Shown here piece after piece: positions 53,556 to 63,286 of a stretch of 64,000 nucleotides of DNA (positions are counted from its first letter, which is position 1; each line of letters starts with the position of its first letter). Under the pieces are notes generated by a model. It was given only the letters and a program-made list of their open reading frames with translations, was not told the origin of the DNA and made no database searches. Made by a program: the position numbers and the translations under genes. Source of the stretch: Sanghuangporus weigelae (taxonomy: Eukaryota; Basidiomycota; Agaricomycetes; Hymenochaetales; Hymenochaetaceae); NCBI GenBank assembly GCA_033182465.1, contig CP137322.1, positions 1,550,001-1,614,000 on the forward strand. Direction: 5' to 3'.

Positions 53556-53771
53556 ACAATCGGCGACACCGTTGCTCTCCTGGTAATCGGCGACACCGTC
53601 GCTCTCCTGGTAATCGGCGACACCGTCGCTCTCCTGGTAATCGGCGACACCGTCGCTCTCCTGGTAATCGGCGACACCGTCGCTCTCCTGGTAATCGGCG
53701 ACACCGTCGCTCTCCTGGTAATCGGCGACACCGTCGCTCTCCTGGTAATCGGCGGTACCGTCGCTCTACTA
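53556..53771 (+). repeat. 27-bp minisatellite, eight units
   Basis: Eight direct units of GTAATCGGCGACACCGTCGC plus TCTCCTG start at 53556, 53583, 53610, 53637, 53664, 53691, 53718 and 53745. The first and last units are the most divergent; the inner ones are almost identical. As 27 is a multiple of three, several frames stay open through the array (for example VIGDTVALL repeated), which explains the open frames here without implying a gene. Confidence 0.97.
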
Positions 53772-56700
53772 GTAATCGCCGCCGCTCGCAGGACTCGACA
53801 GCGCCATCGCTCTACTGCTTATTCGCGACGCCGACATCTTGACTCGTCGGCGGCTCTGTCTCGTACATTATCGGCGGCGTCCCCTTTATACGCGGATCAT
53901 ACCATAGCCCTTACGATTGAGCTCTCCCCACGACTGAGCGCGCATCCCGATCGGCAGCAGTGCTTCCGGGTCAAATTGTCCCCCACGGCACCAAGCTGTC
54001 CAGGAGGTCTAGCCACGAGTTGGATCCCTTCTTACCTCTCCGATCTTTGACACCGCCGACGCCTCTCTGTGGTCGAACGCCGTCGCCTTCGCCGCTGCTT
54101 AAGAGGGTCTGATAGTCTACACCACGTCTGGCTGTACCATGTGGTCCCTTACTAGCCTTCCTAGTCACGGTCCAAGTTATGGATGCTTTCAGATACGAGG
54201 TAATAGTAAAGCAGATTGGGATTTCCAAGAGGCATGATAGTACAAAGCACACAGTAATAGCTCGCTATAGGGCAAGCTTTACACCAGTGTGTTAAGAGGA
54301 TTGAAAGATGGGGAAATGAGGGCCTAATCCTACAGCTATTTATGCTCCCAGATATTCCATTTTCCATCTCATTTCTTATTCATCTTGTCTCCACTTTACT
54401 CCACCTTTCTCCACCATTACATCTGTTCCTTTGTCATTCTGCTGCGCTTCGCTCCACTTTGCTCCAATCTTTGTAAGGTCGTCTCCACTATGACAGAATT
54501 TGTCAGTACTCCATCATGATGTCATTGTTGTCATTGAGTGGCATCTTTGCTCTTGAAGCGATGTAGGCTGCTCGGTATGTGATTCTTCAGAATTTATCTC
54601 AAGGTTCATTGAGTGTAAGCATAACTCACACGTCGGTGTTTAGGTGTCGGTGAAGAGTAAGACTAAAGCTTGGGAGCGTACGAAGTCGTTACGACCAGTT
54701 CCGCGGTATTCCGACTGGTTTCGCCCGGTTCCGACTGGTTTCGCTGGAGCGAGGGGACTTAGCAAGAACGCCATAGTCTAAATGGCACGTGCACCGTTCC
54801 GTGATCGGCCATCATATAAGACACGGCGGAAGAATCACGCGACGATCCTACACGCGTCAATCACAAGTCTCTGGATCCCGGATCCGTACTCCTGACAAAG
54901 AGATTTGACCCTGCAGCGTCGTCCACAGTCCCTCTCCCATTCAAAATGTCGCAGATTTGCCCTGTAAGGCTAGCCGAGGTCTTTCCAAGTCTTTTCCCCA
55001 AGTTCCGACTCGTTCCGCTCAAAGACACCCGGTTCCGAAGGCTTCGCTTATGATCTTACCTTTCTATATGCGTCCCGTTTATTTCTTTATGCTCTCGTTC
55101 CGACCATGCTTAGTATTGTTTCTTTCTGTTTTTATGTGTCCCTTAACCATTCATATGCGCCCCTCTCCATGGTGGATAAGTGATATGCGTTCCCCTTTTT
55201 CTTATGGCTTATGTTTTCTGACCGATGGGAGGCTCAGTTTGGATGCTTAGTATAAATTTAGCACGACTCTCGTAGTGGGGAGGGGGGGGAGTTCTCACAC
55301 CGTCTCTAGTCCCCCAGCTTCGAGTTCTTCTTGTTCGTAGAAAACTCTCTCGTCTCTAAAGCATAATATACGATATTTCGTGTTCTGTACAGTCAATCGG
55401 TGACCTCTCTTCGCAGCAGAGCCGTTCGTACGTTCGTATAGTTCGCCTGGTTCGTATAAAGGACCCATCCTGTCTCTGTCATCCGGATCGAAACTTCATT
55501 GCGTGTTCCGATCGGTTTCGCTGGTTTCGCTCGTAACCCAGTTACTTAGCGTGCCGCGTGCTTTCGGTCTCGTAACACCTTCCCCTCTCCACTGTCGTCG
55601 GAAAAGGACACCATATTATCCCTTTCCATCACCGTAAAGTCCCTCCGTCTCTTGTATCACGTTAAGGTCGCTCAGTTACCGTCCCCGTCCTTCATATCGC
55701 GTTTCGAATCGTTACGCCGCGTTCCGACACTTTAGACTCCGAGTGAGATCGGCTGCCGTCGCTTCCCAGTGAGTTAGCACGGTCGATTAGTCACGTTCGA
55801 GTTGGTGGTTCGACTAGCGTAGCCTTAGTTAGATTAGTTCTCGTGCCTTGTGTAAGTCGGCTTTAGTCCAGAGCTTGCAGTTGAGCCGGAGAGTCGATTT
55901 AGCCTTTGCACCGCCACCATCAATCTCGGGAGAAGCCCATCCTCGGAATCCTTCCTCGAGCGCTTCCCACGCGTTCCTCAGCCCTCATACAACCCTTCTC
56001 TCATATATTCCATTATCCCTTCATTTCCACTTGCCTTTGGTCTAGGTGTATCTCTCTGCTAACTACTCAAAGGTATTCTAGGGCAGCCCCTCGAACTTTA
56101 TATTCCCTGTCCGGTATCAGAACGCACACAGGAGTTTCATCGGGTCGGTGTAGAGTATGGTCTAAGGCATATCATGAACTGCATAAGCTCTGCTGGCGGG
56201 TTCTGCTGGGTTCTGGTGACTAGCCATGCTTTGCCTTCATATCGTATGTCCCGAATATAATGTCATATCCTTCGTTGTAGAAGGAGTTGTAACTGCTTGG
56301 TCTCTAGGTTCGCATCTCTCGGTAAATAGAGGTTTGCCTGTATCGTAGATGCTAGACATGGTGTGTGCAACTCTGGTCTATACCATCCAATTATTCTCTA
56401 GGTTATCAGGTTCGCAGTCCGAGGAGTTCGAGTTGTGATCGTGAGTTGCTCTCGTTTCTTGGGTACTACTGGGTTTGGTGGATTGGAATGCATTGTATCT
56501 TGAAGATGTCGCTCGGTTTCGATGTGATAGTCACATATGCCCACTGTTGCCGTGCATACTATGTAGTATACTTCATAAAGGACCATATAAACTCGTGCAC
56601 AGACTTGACAGTGCTGAAATGCTAGTGAGGTCTCCATAAACCTTATTAGCCTTTAGCCTTTTAGCATTTAGGCTTTAGTAGTTGTGCTTCTGGACTTCTA

Positions 56701-57341
56701 AGAAGTTTGATTGCTTCTTTTGATCGAGGTCGCTCTGGTTGCTTGGTCGGCGGTGTTAGAGTTGTAGTCTGCGGTAATAGGCGGTTGGCGGTGTTAGCTG
56801 TTCACGGAATCACATATCCACTTTGGTGCTTCTAGCGCTCGGGTGGTAACGGGTTACTGTTGCCTAGGCCGCTCGATTGCTTGGGCCCATGATAGCTAGC
56901 TTGGTTATTGGTCACGTTAGGAAAGCCAATCGTGTAGATCTGCTGATCGCATCGATCCTGATGCGAGATTTTGAGCGGATCCTTTCATAATGCCAAACGG
57001 GTAGCATGCAGCATCCCAAAGGTCATGTATGATCCAAAGCTTTATCCTATTGTCCTGTAGTGTCTGTAATGTCTGTGTCCATGGGTGGAGAGGTTGAGAG
57101 AGATCATAGGAGATCGATGGACCAGGTTAGGTCAGGATGGTGGTAAGATGAAAAGTAACGGCTGACTCGAACCTCGTCTGACATGGTAATAAAAGTGACA
57201 GGGTTCTCATCCCAGTGATGCGGAGGGTTCATAAGTATGTAAGAGAAGAAGAGAAGAGATGAACGGAAAGGACACGTATCAGACAGTAATGTCATGGTTT
57301 CTCTTGGTTTCTCTTTTCCTTTGCCCTTGCCCTCACCCACC
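53772..57341. other. Long gene-poor repeat-like region
   Basis: About 3.6 kb with no supported gene. It holds a tandem pair of TTCCGACTGGTTTCGC (54709-54724 and 54729-54744) with looser copies near 55,506, a TATA-like CATCATATAAG near 54,810, a G-run near 55,275 and pyrimidine-rich stretches. The composition resembles degraded long terminal repeat or other transposon DNA, but I could not define ends, target duplications or a family. Confidence 0.35.
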
Positions 57342-59067
57342 ATGTCTACCGAGCTGTCTTCGAATTTATCTGCGGCAGCGATTGTAAGAAGCAGACGCCG
57401 GCCAAAGCCGTCTCAGAAGGTTCTCGATGCAGCTGCCCAAGATGTCCCTATGGTCAAGCGTGGTCATGGGCGCCCTCACAAAGTCGCACCAGAACAGCAG
57501 GGCTCAAATGTTGATTCCTGTGTTGACAAAGCCAAAGTATGCTCCTTCTTTTCTTTCACCTTGCGCTAGTTTTGACATATTTGTTGCAGCATGCTGTTCA
57601 AGCCGTGAGAATTCACTGTGAAGACAGGACTGGAACTGACAGGGATGGTCAGGTAATGATGGCCTTGTTTCCCACTTTTATATCTGCTATTGACCACTTC
57701 TGAAGCAACAAGAACGTCGTAGAATGGGGTATTTTGACCCAGAGCTGAAAGATGCTGTCATCACTATGGATTCCGAAAGAGAAACAGACGATAAGGTATA
57801 TTCCCGATCTTATAAATTTGCTTATGTCTTAATTCTTCTGAAGTCCATTGTACCGCCTCGCAAACGTAATCATTTTTCACAACCACCTCTACCATTGGAC
57901 CTACATAATCCAACTCTGGAGGTATCCAGGCTCTGATGTACGTGATTTATTTGTTCATTGTTACTGATCAATACTCATCCGAAGAAAACTTTCTTACCAT
58001 CCTCCAGTGGAGAGCCTGCTGATGCCAGTACTTTTGATGAGGAGTTTTCGGACGATGTACTTGCACAGATTCTTGTAGACGGAATAGCGAACTCTACAAT
58101 CCCTTTGTCTGATTCCGATCTTGAGGAAATTGAAGACGACGGTAATAAATACCATGCTTTTGTTGCTGAATGAAATCCATAATTGTGATGAAGATGATAA
58201 ATTATCACTAGTCTCATCAAACTCGAGTAGAGGCAAGAACACATGTCGCACCCCAAAACGACCAGAGATTGAAGAGATAAAAGTCAAGGTCCATGATGGA
58301 CTGGCAGAACAAATTGTTACCATATCATCTTTGGACAAGCACATCGACGTCTTAGAGAAGGCTGCCCAAGCAATGAAACGACCAAATCATCTTGTTGAGA
58401 TCGGGTATGAAGCCCCCTGGAGCTCAAAGATAGGGACGAAGAAGAGCCTTACATATCTTTCTAACCCGGATGAACTTACAGAGTTCTAGTATGCATATAG
58501 AAGGTATGTAAAGGATCAACGGAGCAAATGTCGCAATCGCGACCAGGAGATTATATGCGAAATAGTTTTTCACAACATGTTGGACACTCTTCAGGTAATT
58601 ACTTTCCTAGAAAATGATGACATTTGCTCAGTAAATTTGCTATAGGGTGCCACGAAGACAACTGTCCATGCAGCCGATGTGCCGAGGGGTAGGCCACTGA
58701 AACAGACTGACCTTACATACTCTGCTAGGGACTCCGCCGATGAAAAGATCACTCAGGCTACGAAGAGTATCCAGGCTGCCATGTTTTGTCCAGTGCACAA
58801 CCACGTGTGTTACGAGAAATACAATAGTACTTGCAGTGTTTATACCCCCGATCTCATTTTGGAACATGCGCAAAAACTCATAAGTTTTGTGTTTGACTCT
58901 CTTCACTTACTGATCTGATAACTAGGCATCATGAGGCACAGTGGGAGTTGCATGTAGTTGCAAGTAAAGTTCCAGAGTCAATGTCAGCAAAATTACTTGA
59001 CTACAAGAGGCCAGGAAGAATGAATCAGGGGGCGCCTCCTACTAATGGTGGAGTCCACAAGATACAG
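57342..59067 (+). CDS. Hypothetical multi-exon protein, no recognised domain
   Basis: A run of short exons with good GT-AG borders starts at ATG 57342 (MSTELSSNLSAAAIVRSRRR) with a basic N terminus. Next come HAVQAVRIHCEDRTGTDRDG, QERRRMGYFDPELKDAVITM, SIVPPRKRNHFSQPPLPLDL, an acidic exon (FDEEFSDDVLAQILVDG, SDSDLEEIEDD) and a Lys-rich exon (KRPEIEEIKVKVHDGLAEQI). A cysteine-bearing exon (MFCPVHNHVCYEKYNSTCSV) joins HHEAQWELHVVASKVPESMS and GGVHKIQ. One TAG at 58487-58489 could not be placed in an intron, so either a splice is missed or the gene is damaged. The basic start and acidic middle suggest a nuclear protein, which is only a guess. A solo LTR begins 32 bp after the last exon, and a possible downstream exon (59,540-59,843, KAWEDDLERGRDNHEYRKLA) lies on its far side. 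Confidence 0.5.
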
Positions 59068-59098
59068 GTAGACTCGCATGCGGCACCCGTCAGAGTAG

Positions 59099-59524
59099 TG
59101 TTAGGACTCGAACATTTTCCTTTTTCTTTTCTTACGTCATCCTTTGATTTTAATATTCTTTTCCTTTTCTTTTATTTTATTTTCTTTTGTGATTACTCAT
59201 CCACTCGTTAGAATGTTCTACGACGTTCTACCAGGCTCACTAATCACCCCGCTCCCTCGTCATGTGATTCCTTATTAGAGTAGACCTTTCACGCGCTCGA
59301 AGCCTATATAAGTAGATAGTTTGACTCTTTCGATTCCTTGTCTTACTATTCTACTTACCTTCACTTCGACATAGGTACCTACTCTTGTACTACTAGTTTG
59401 CTGAAATTCTACTTACCTTCACTTCGACATAGCGTGCGATAGCCCGGCAACTCGCGTTTAGCCCGTTGTTTGTTGTTGTGTTGGCCGCCTCGAGATTGAC
59501 GTCTGTTAGTCCCGCCGCCTAACA
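59099..59524. mobile_element. Solo LTR of an LTR retrotransposon, with 5-bp target duplication
   Basis: The 426-bp element begins TGTTAGG and ends CCTAACA, a perfect 7-bp terminal inverted repeat of the TG...CA type. AGTAG flanks it on both sides (59094-59098 and 59525-59529). A TATA box (CCTATATAAGTAG, about 59,305-59,317) and a repeated TTCTACTTACCTTCACTTCG follow inside, as expected of an LTR promoter region. No internal coding region or second LTR is present nearby, so this is a solo LTR left by recombination. Superfamily is not determinable. The exact duplication suggests a fairly recent insertion. Confidence 0.9.
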
Positions 59525-60054
59525 AGTAGCATAGGAAGTTTTAACTTCTACTACACACAAAGGACCACTGAACTACCGGGCTATCGGAGATTGGCTCAAG
59601 GCATGGGAAGATGATTTGGAGCGTGGCAGGGATAACCATGAATACCGGAAGCTTGCACCCGTGTTCTCGAATAATGATTGCACAAGGATCGATGATATTG
59701 CAAGGATGAATACAGACAGGATCGAAGCTCTGGCAAAGGTGGAAGGGGTAGACATGACGATAGGACTGGTGAATCGCGTTCATGATTATGCGGTGGAGGA
59801 TGTTGCTTGTGTCAAGAGGAATGGAAAGTTGTCTACCTATTGAAATGGCGCAGTCGCATTGTTTTCTCCTTTAGTTGTTTGATGTTTAATGCACACGATG
59901 TACTCCCTTTCTGTTCGCTGTGCACAGTTTCTTTCCTCCTGTCTTTCGCTCGCTGTATTTAATCCATTTCAGGCTTCAACAGCTCTTTCTACACATGAAA
60001 TATATAAAACTGCTTCAACTGCATTTGTTCCTTGGGATCCACGTCAGGACCAAA
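59525..60054. other. Region between the solo LTR and the Tc1-like transposase
   Basis: The first part carries an open plus-strand stretch up to 59843 (DWLKAWEDDLERGRDNHEYR, IDDIARMNTDRIEALAKVEG) with no known domain, possibly the last exon of the hypothetical gene. The rest is pyrimidine-rich and probably includes the transposon end, but I could not identify a terminal inverted repeat. Confidence 0.35.
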
Positions 60055-61184
60055 TCAGAGATAGCCTGATTGATGATAGAAACTTCGACAATCCGCTGCA
60101 GAGGTGCCAAAAGTTTGAAGATATAGGTATTCATACACAAGAACCTCATCCCCCTCCGGTGGCGGACTGCGACGTAAATTATGTTTAAGTAGCAAGAAAG
60201 CTAACTTGATCGGGTTGAAGTCAGGAGAATACGCTGGCAAATATTCGAGCCTCATTCCTCTATGAAAGTGGTGTACAAATTTTCAGTAACATATTTGAAA
60301 AAAGTTATCACCTTCCTTCGACAAGCTCGAGAAGTTTGGGAGCTTTGTAGATGGCACAATTGTCCATAACAACAATAGACATCGGTGCCGGAAACAGCTT
60401 CATTTTGGCCAAAAGGTCCTCAATGAAAACCATAAAAAGCTCTGTATTGAATGATTCTTCAACAATCATGCATTCCAAAATTCCGCTTATAGATATAGCA
60501 GGGAGGATGGAATACCTGGAAGCATGAAAACAACGTGATGTGCAGATAGCTCTGAAAGTATACTGTTTTCCCCTTGTGAATACCTGCTTTCGGCATGCGC
60601 GAACTCCCTCTAATGCCCATGCTCTACCACGCAAATATGTCCTTCGATCACATGCACTTTCATCAACAAAAACCAACTGCTCTGGAGAATAATTTGCTCC
60701 AATGCGAAGCCGATACTCTGCTCGACAGGACTCATTGCGTTCTTGCGCATGCTTTGTGATCTATGTTAAATTGTTGATTTTTTATCAGCCCTTTCGAATA
60801 AGCTACAATTACCTCCTTCATTCGAAAGCCTGCCCAGTTAAGAGTTCTCCAAATGGTAGCATCAGACACTCTCACATCGCATCTTTCTTCGAGCAATTGT
60901 CTGAGTTCATCAAGATAGATATCATTGTGACGCGTCACTGTTTTCAAAAGAAACTTGTTCCTTGTTAGTTACATCTTTGAGATCACGATTCTTCAGTCGT
61001 ACCTGGGTATCAGCGAAGTCTAATGCCCTTGGACGCCCTGATTTCGAATGGGGTGCAAGACACTCTTCACCAGTTTGCTTCCAAGCATTCAAGACCCGAT
61101 ACACTGAAGCCCGAGGAACCGCGGTGAGATAAACAATGCCTTTTACATCTAGTCCACAGTTCGTGGACATGTGCACGATAACGC
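60055..61184 (-). mobile_element. Tc1/mariner-type (IS630-like, DD34E) transposase gene with Lys in place of the catalytic Glu
   Basis: Four exons on the minus strand separated by three short introns (about 61,007-60,949, 60,817-60,763 and 60,311-60,256). The N-terminal helix-turn-helix reads GIVYLTAVPRASVYRVLNAW, then GRPRALDFADTQ, and the second DNA-binding part NDIYLDELRQLLEERCDVRV with SDATIWRTLNWAGFRMKE. The DDE domain shows FVDESACDRRTYLRGRAWA, VVMDNCAIYK and YLPAYSPDFNPIK. Counting from the second Asp, the residue 34 positions on, normally Glu in NPIE, is Lys (AAG instead of GAG), so the enzyme should be inactive. The frame is otherwise intact. The 416-bp repeat begins at 61185, a few codons before the first Met, so the 5' end of the transposon is lost or displaced. 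Confidence 0.9.
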
Positions 61185-61600
61185 TGTAGTGCGCCGCACT
61201 TGCCTGTACCGGTACGTTGGTACAGGCCCCTCAGTACTCCGTACAGTATACCATCGTGCGGCGACCGCTACACCTCCGCCGCTCCTTAAGACCTTCCAAA
61301 CCGCCGCTCCTTGATTCGCGGCTCAACCAATACGTCCGCCGCCTCCCGTCCTTCGAAGACTTCCCAAACCGAGTATGCTTGGCCAGCCGCACTTTCTGAT
61401 ACGCGGGCGCCTGGAATGTTGCAGCGGATGTATCGGCTACGGCGGCGGAAGGATATCGAACTGTATAGCCGATGGAATATTTGTCGGCTCCTGTTGATTG
61501 GCTTATCCGACGTCGGGTAGTGGTTTTACAAGGTTCCAGGTACCACGTTTCATGTTCATACTATGCTGCTTCGTGCGCCGAGTCCAATTGTCGGACGCGG
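61185..61600 (+). repeat. 416-bp dispersed repeat, copy 2
   Basis: Full-length match to 52649-53064, in the same orientation. Its left edge touches the Tc1-like transposase gene and its right edge touches the 2.2-kb element, whose target duplication ACGCGG is formed from its last six bases (61595-61600). Confidence 0.88.
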
Positions 61601-62584
61601 TGTAGCGCACTGGCTCCTCCTGTGCCAGTACACTCATACTATGGCTCCCTCTTACTGCAGATACCATATCCCAGCACTGCCGACACCTGAGAGTGTGAGG
61701 GCACACTCCTATTGCACTCGGGACATCATTTGAGCACGTATCCATTGATTCCAGCACACGTACTGTACTGCGGCGCCCTCCTATGACCCAAATTGATCCG
61801 CTGATGGCTCCCCGACACTCAGACAGGTCCGCCGACAGCTCCTACCCAGCACCAGGCACTATAGGACACATCCCTCAGTGACTACGTGCCGCCGATCTTA
61901 TGATTTACCATACGTACAGCCGTGCGGCGACTCTGGATGCCTCCGAGTCGGCCCCCCTTGGCGCCGATCAATGCGGCGGACACTCAGACATCCTCAGGTA
62001 CCCTCGCCGACGCCTCCTACAGCTTACCAAGCAGTCCCCCATTGTCTAGGGAGCTATATATTGTCATATGTGCTTACATGCCTCATTACGATGTATCTGC
62101 CACCAGTCCGGCAGTCCCCCACAGCACTGCCGCTCCGGCCACTCATATTAGCCACTAGGGATCGCCCACACTCTGTATTGAGTGCCGCCGATGCATCGGA
62201 CACCTCAGGGACATCGGCTGATGCGCCCTTTGTCTCATATACGCGATATCAGCCTCCGATCATCGGTTCCGAGGTTTCCCGACTTCCCCCTGACGCGGCG
62301 GCCCCCATTAGACCATGTATGGAAGGTAGGCATGTGGTACATCAGCGTGCCAAGCCACCGACTCGCGCCGCCAAGCCCAACTCCGCCGGCGCCTGTATTA
62401 TTGCAGATACTCGATATTCCATGCTATTGGATGCCTCCCTCACGTTGCCGCTCTCAGATTTCACCTGGGCGCTCTGGCAGCGGCCCTTGGCGACCCAGAT
62501 GACTCAGGAGATGTTGTCAGACAGTAGGATGTGTCGGCGACAGCAGTAGAGTATATATAGAGCTTATACTAGCTTGTAGACGAA

Positions 62585-62649
62585 AGGATTCCAAGCCTAG
62601 CAAGGATTCCAAGCCTAGCAAGGATTCCAAGCCTAGCAAGGATTCCAAG
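62585..62649 (+). repeat. 18-bp tandem repeat, about 3.6 units
   Basis: Units of AGGATTCCAAGCCTAGCA start at 62585, 62603 and 62621, with a partial unit at 62639. The units are identical. The array lies just after the TATATATAG box of the 2.2-kb element. Confidence 0.97.
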
Positions 62650-62825
62650 AGCATGTACCAGACCGAGCGCCAGAGTTCGAGATATCCCTCACTCTGAGTC
62701 TCCCCTCATGTACTGAGCCTCCCCCTTGACTATATACTATCCTTGACATCTCCTCTTGTTTGACTCCACATTCTACTTGCCTTCGCCGCCTCCGGTACGC
62801 CTCTGCCGCTCTGACGTTCAGTGAT

Positions 62826-63127
62826 CCGGCGCCCCTCTATTCGACGTCAGCGACCCTTCGGCGACCCAGGCTTCTCATCAGACTCCCCTTCGGCGTCCTT
62901 TCCAGCCTTTCACTCCAGTTTATCCCATATATTGATCTTATACGGTCTTTTCCTTTCATCTATCGCGTTTACGCTACTGTGGCGGATTCCTGCGGCCTCC
63001 CCCTCAGTCCGGCACCCCTCTATTCGACGTCGGCGGCCATCCGACGACCCAGGCATCCTATCAGACGACCCAGCGGCGCCTTCTCCAGCCACTCACTCCA
63101 TTTTATCCTTTATATTCATCTTATACG
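62826..63127 (+). repeat. Direct duplication with 183-bp period
   Basis: The block 62826-62945 (starting CCGGCGCCCCTCTATTCGAC) recurs at 63009-63127 (starting CCGGCACCCCTCTATTCGAC) with several substitutions and small indels. Both blocks keep the same order of motifs, so this is an older local duplication inside the 2.2-kb element. Confidence 0.85.
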
Positions 63128-63286
63128 CTTCATACCTTCCTGTGGCTGAGTTTATACCACGTCGGCAGCCTCTTGTGATCCCCCCTTTTGAGCGGCGGCC
63201 CTGTTATCCTATTCCCTTTATCCAGCGGCATCCTTAGACCCATCCATTACGTCTCCGACGGTTCCTGGCACCTGCCGGGTAGTAGG

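Noticed and set aside
53553-54050. 165-codon open frame with VIGDTVALL repeats
   Set aside because: It is kept open by the 27-bp minisatellite; the flanking sequence has no coding signature and other frames are equally open.
56110-56130. GGTATCAGAAC resembling a plant-type LTR primer-binding site
   Set aside because: Fungal initiator tRNA ends would give a different primer site, and no CA-ended LTR lies just before it.
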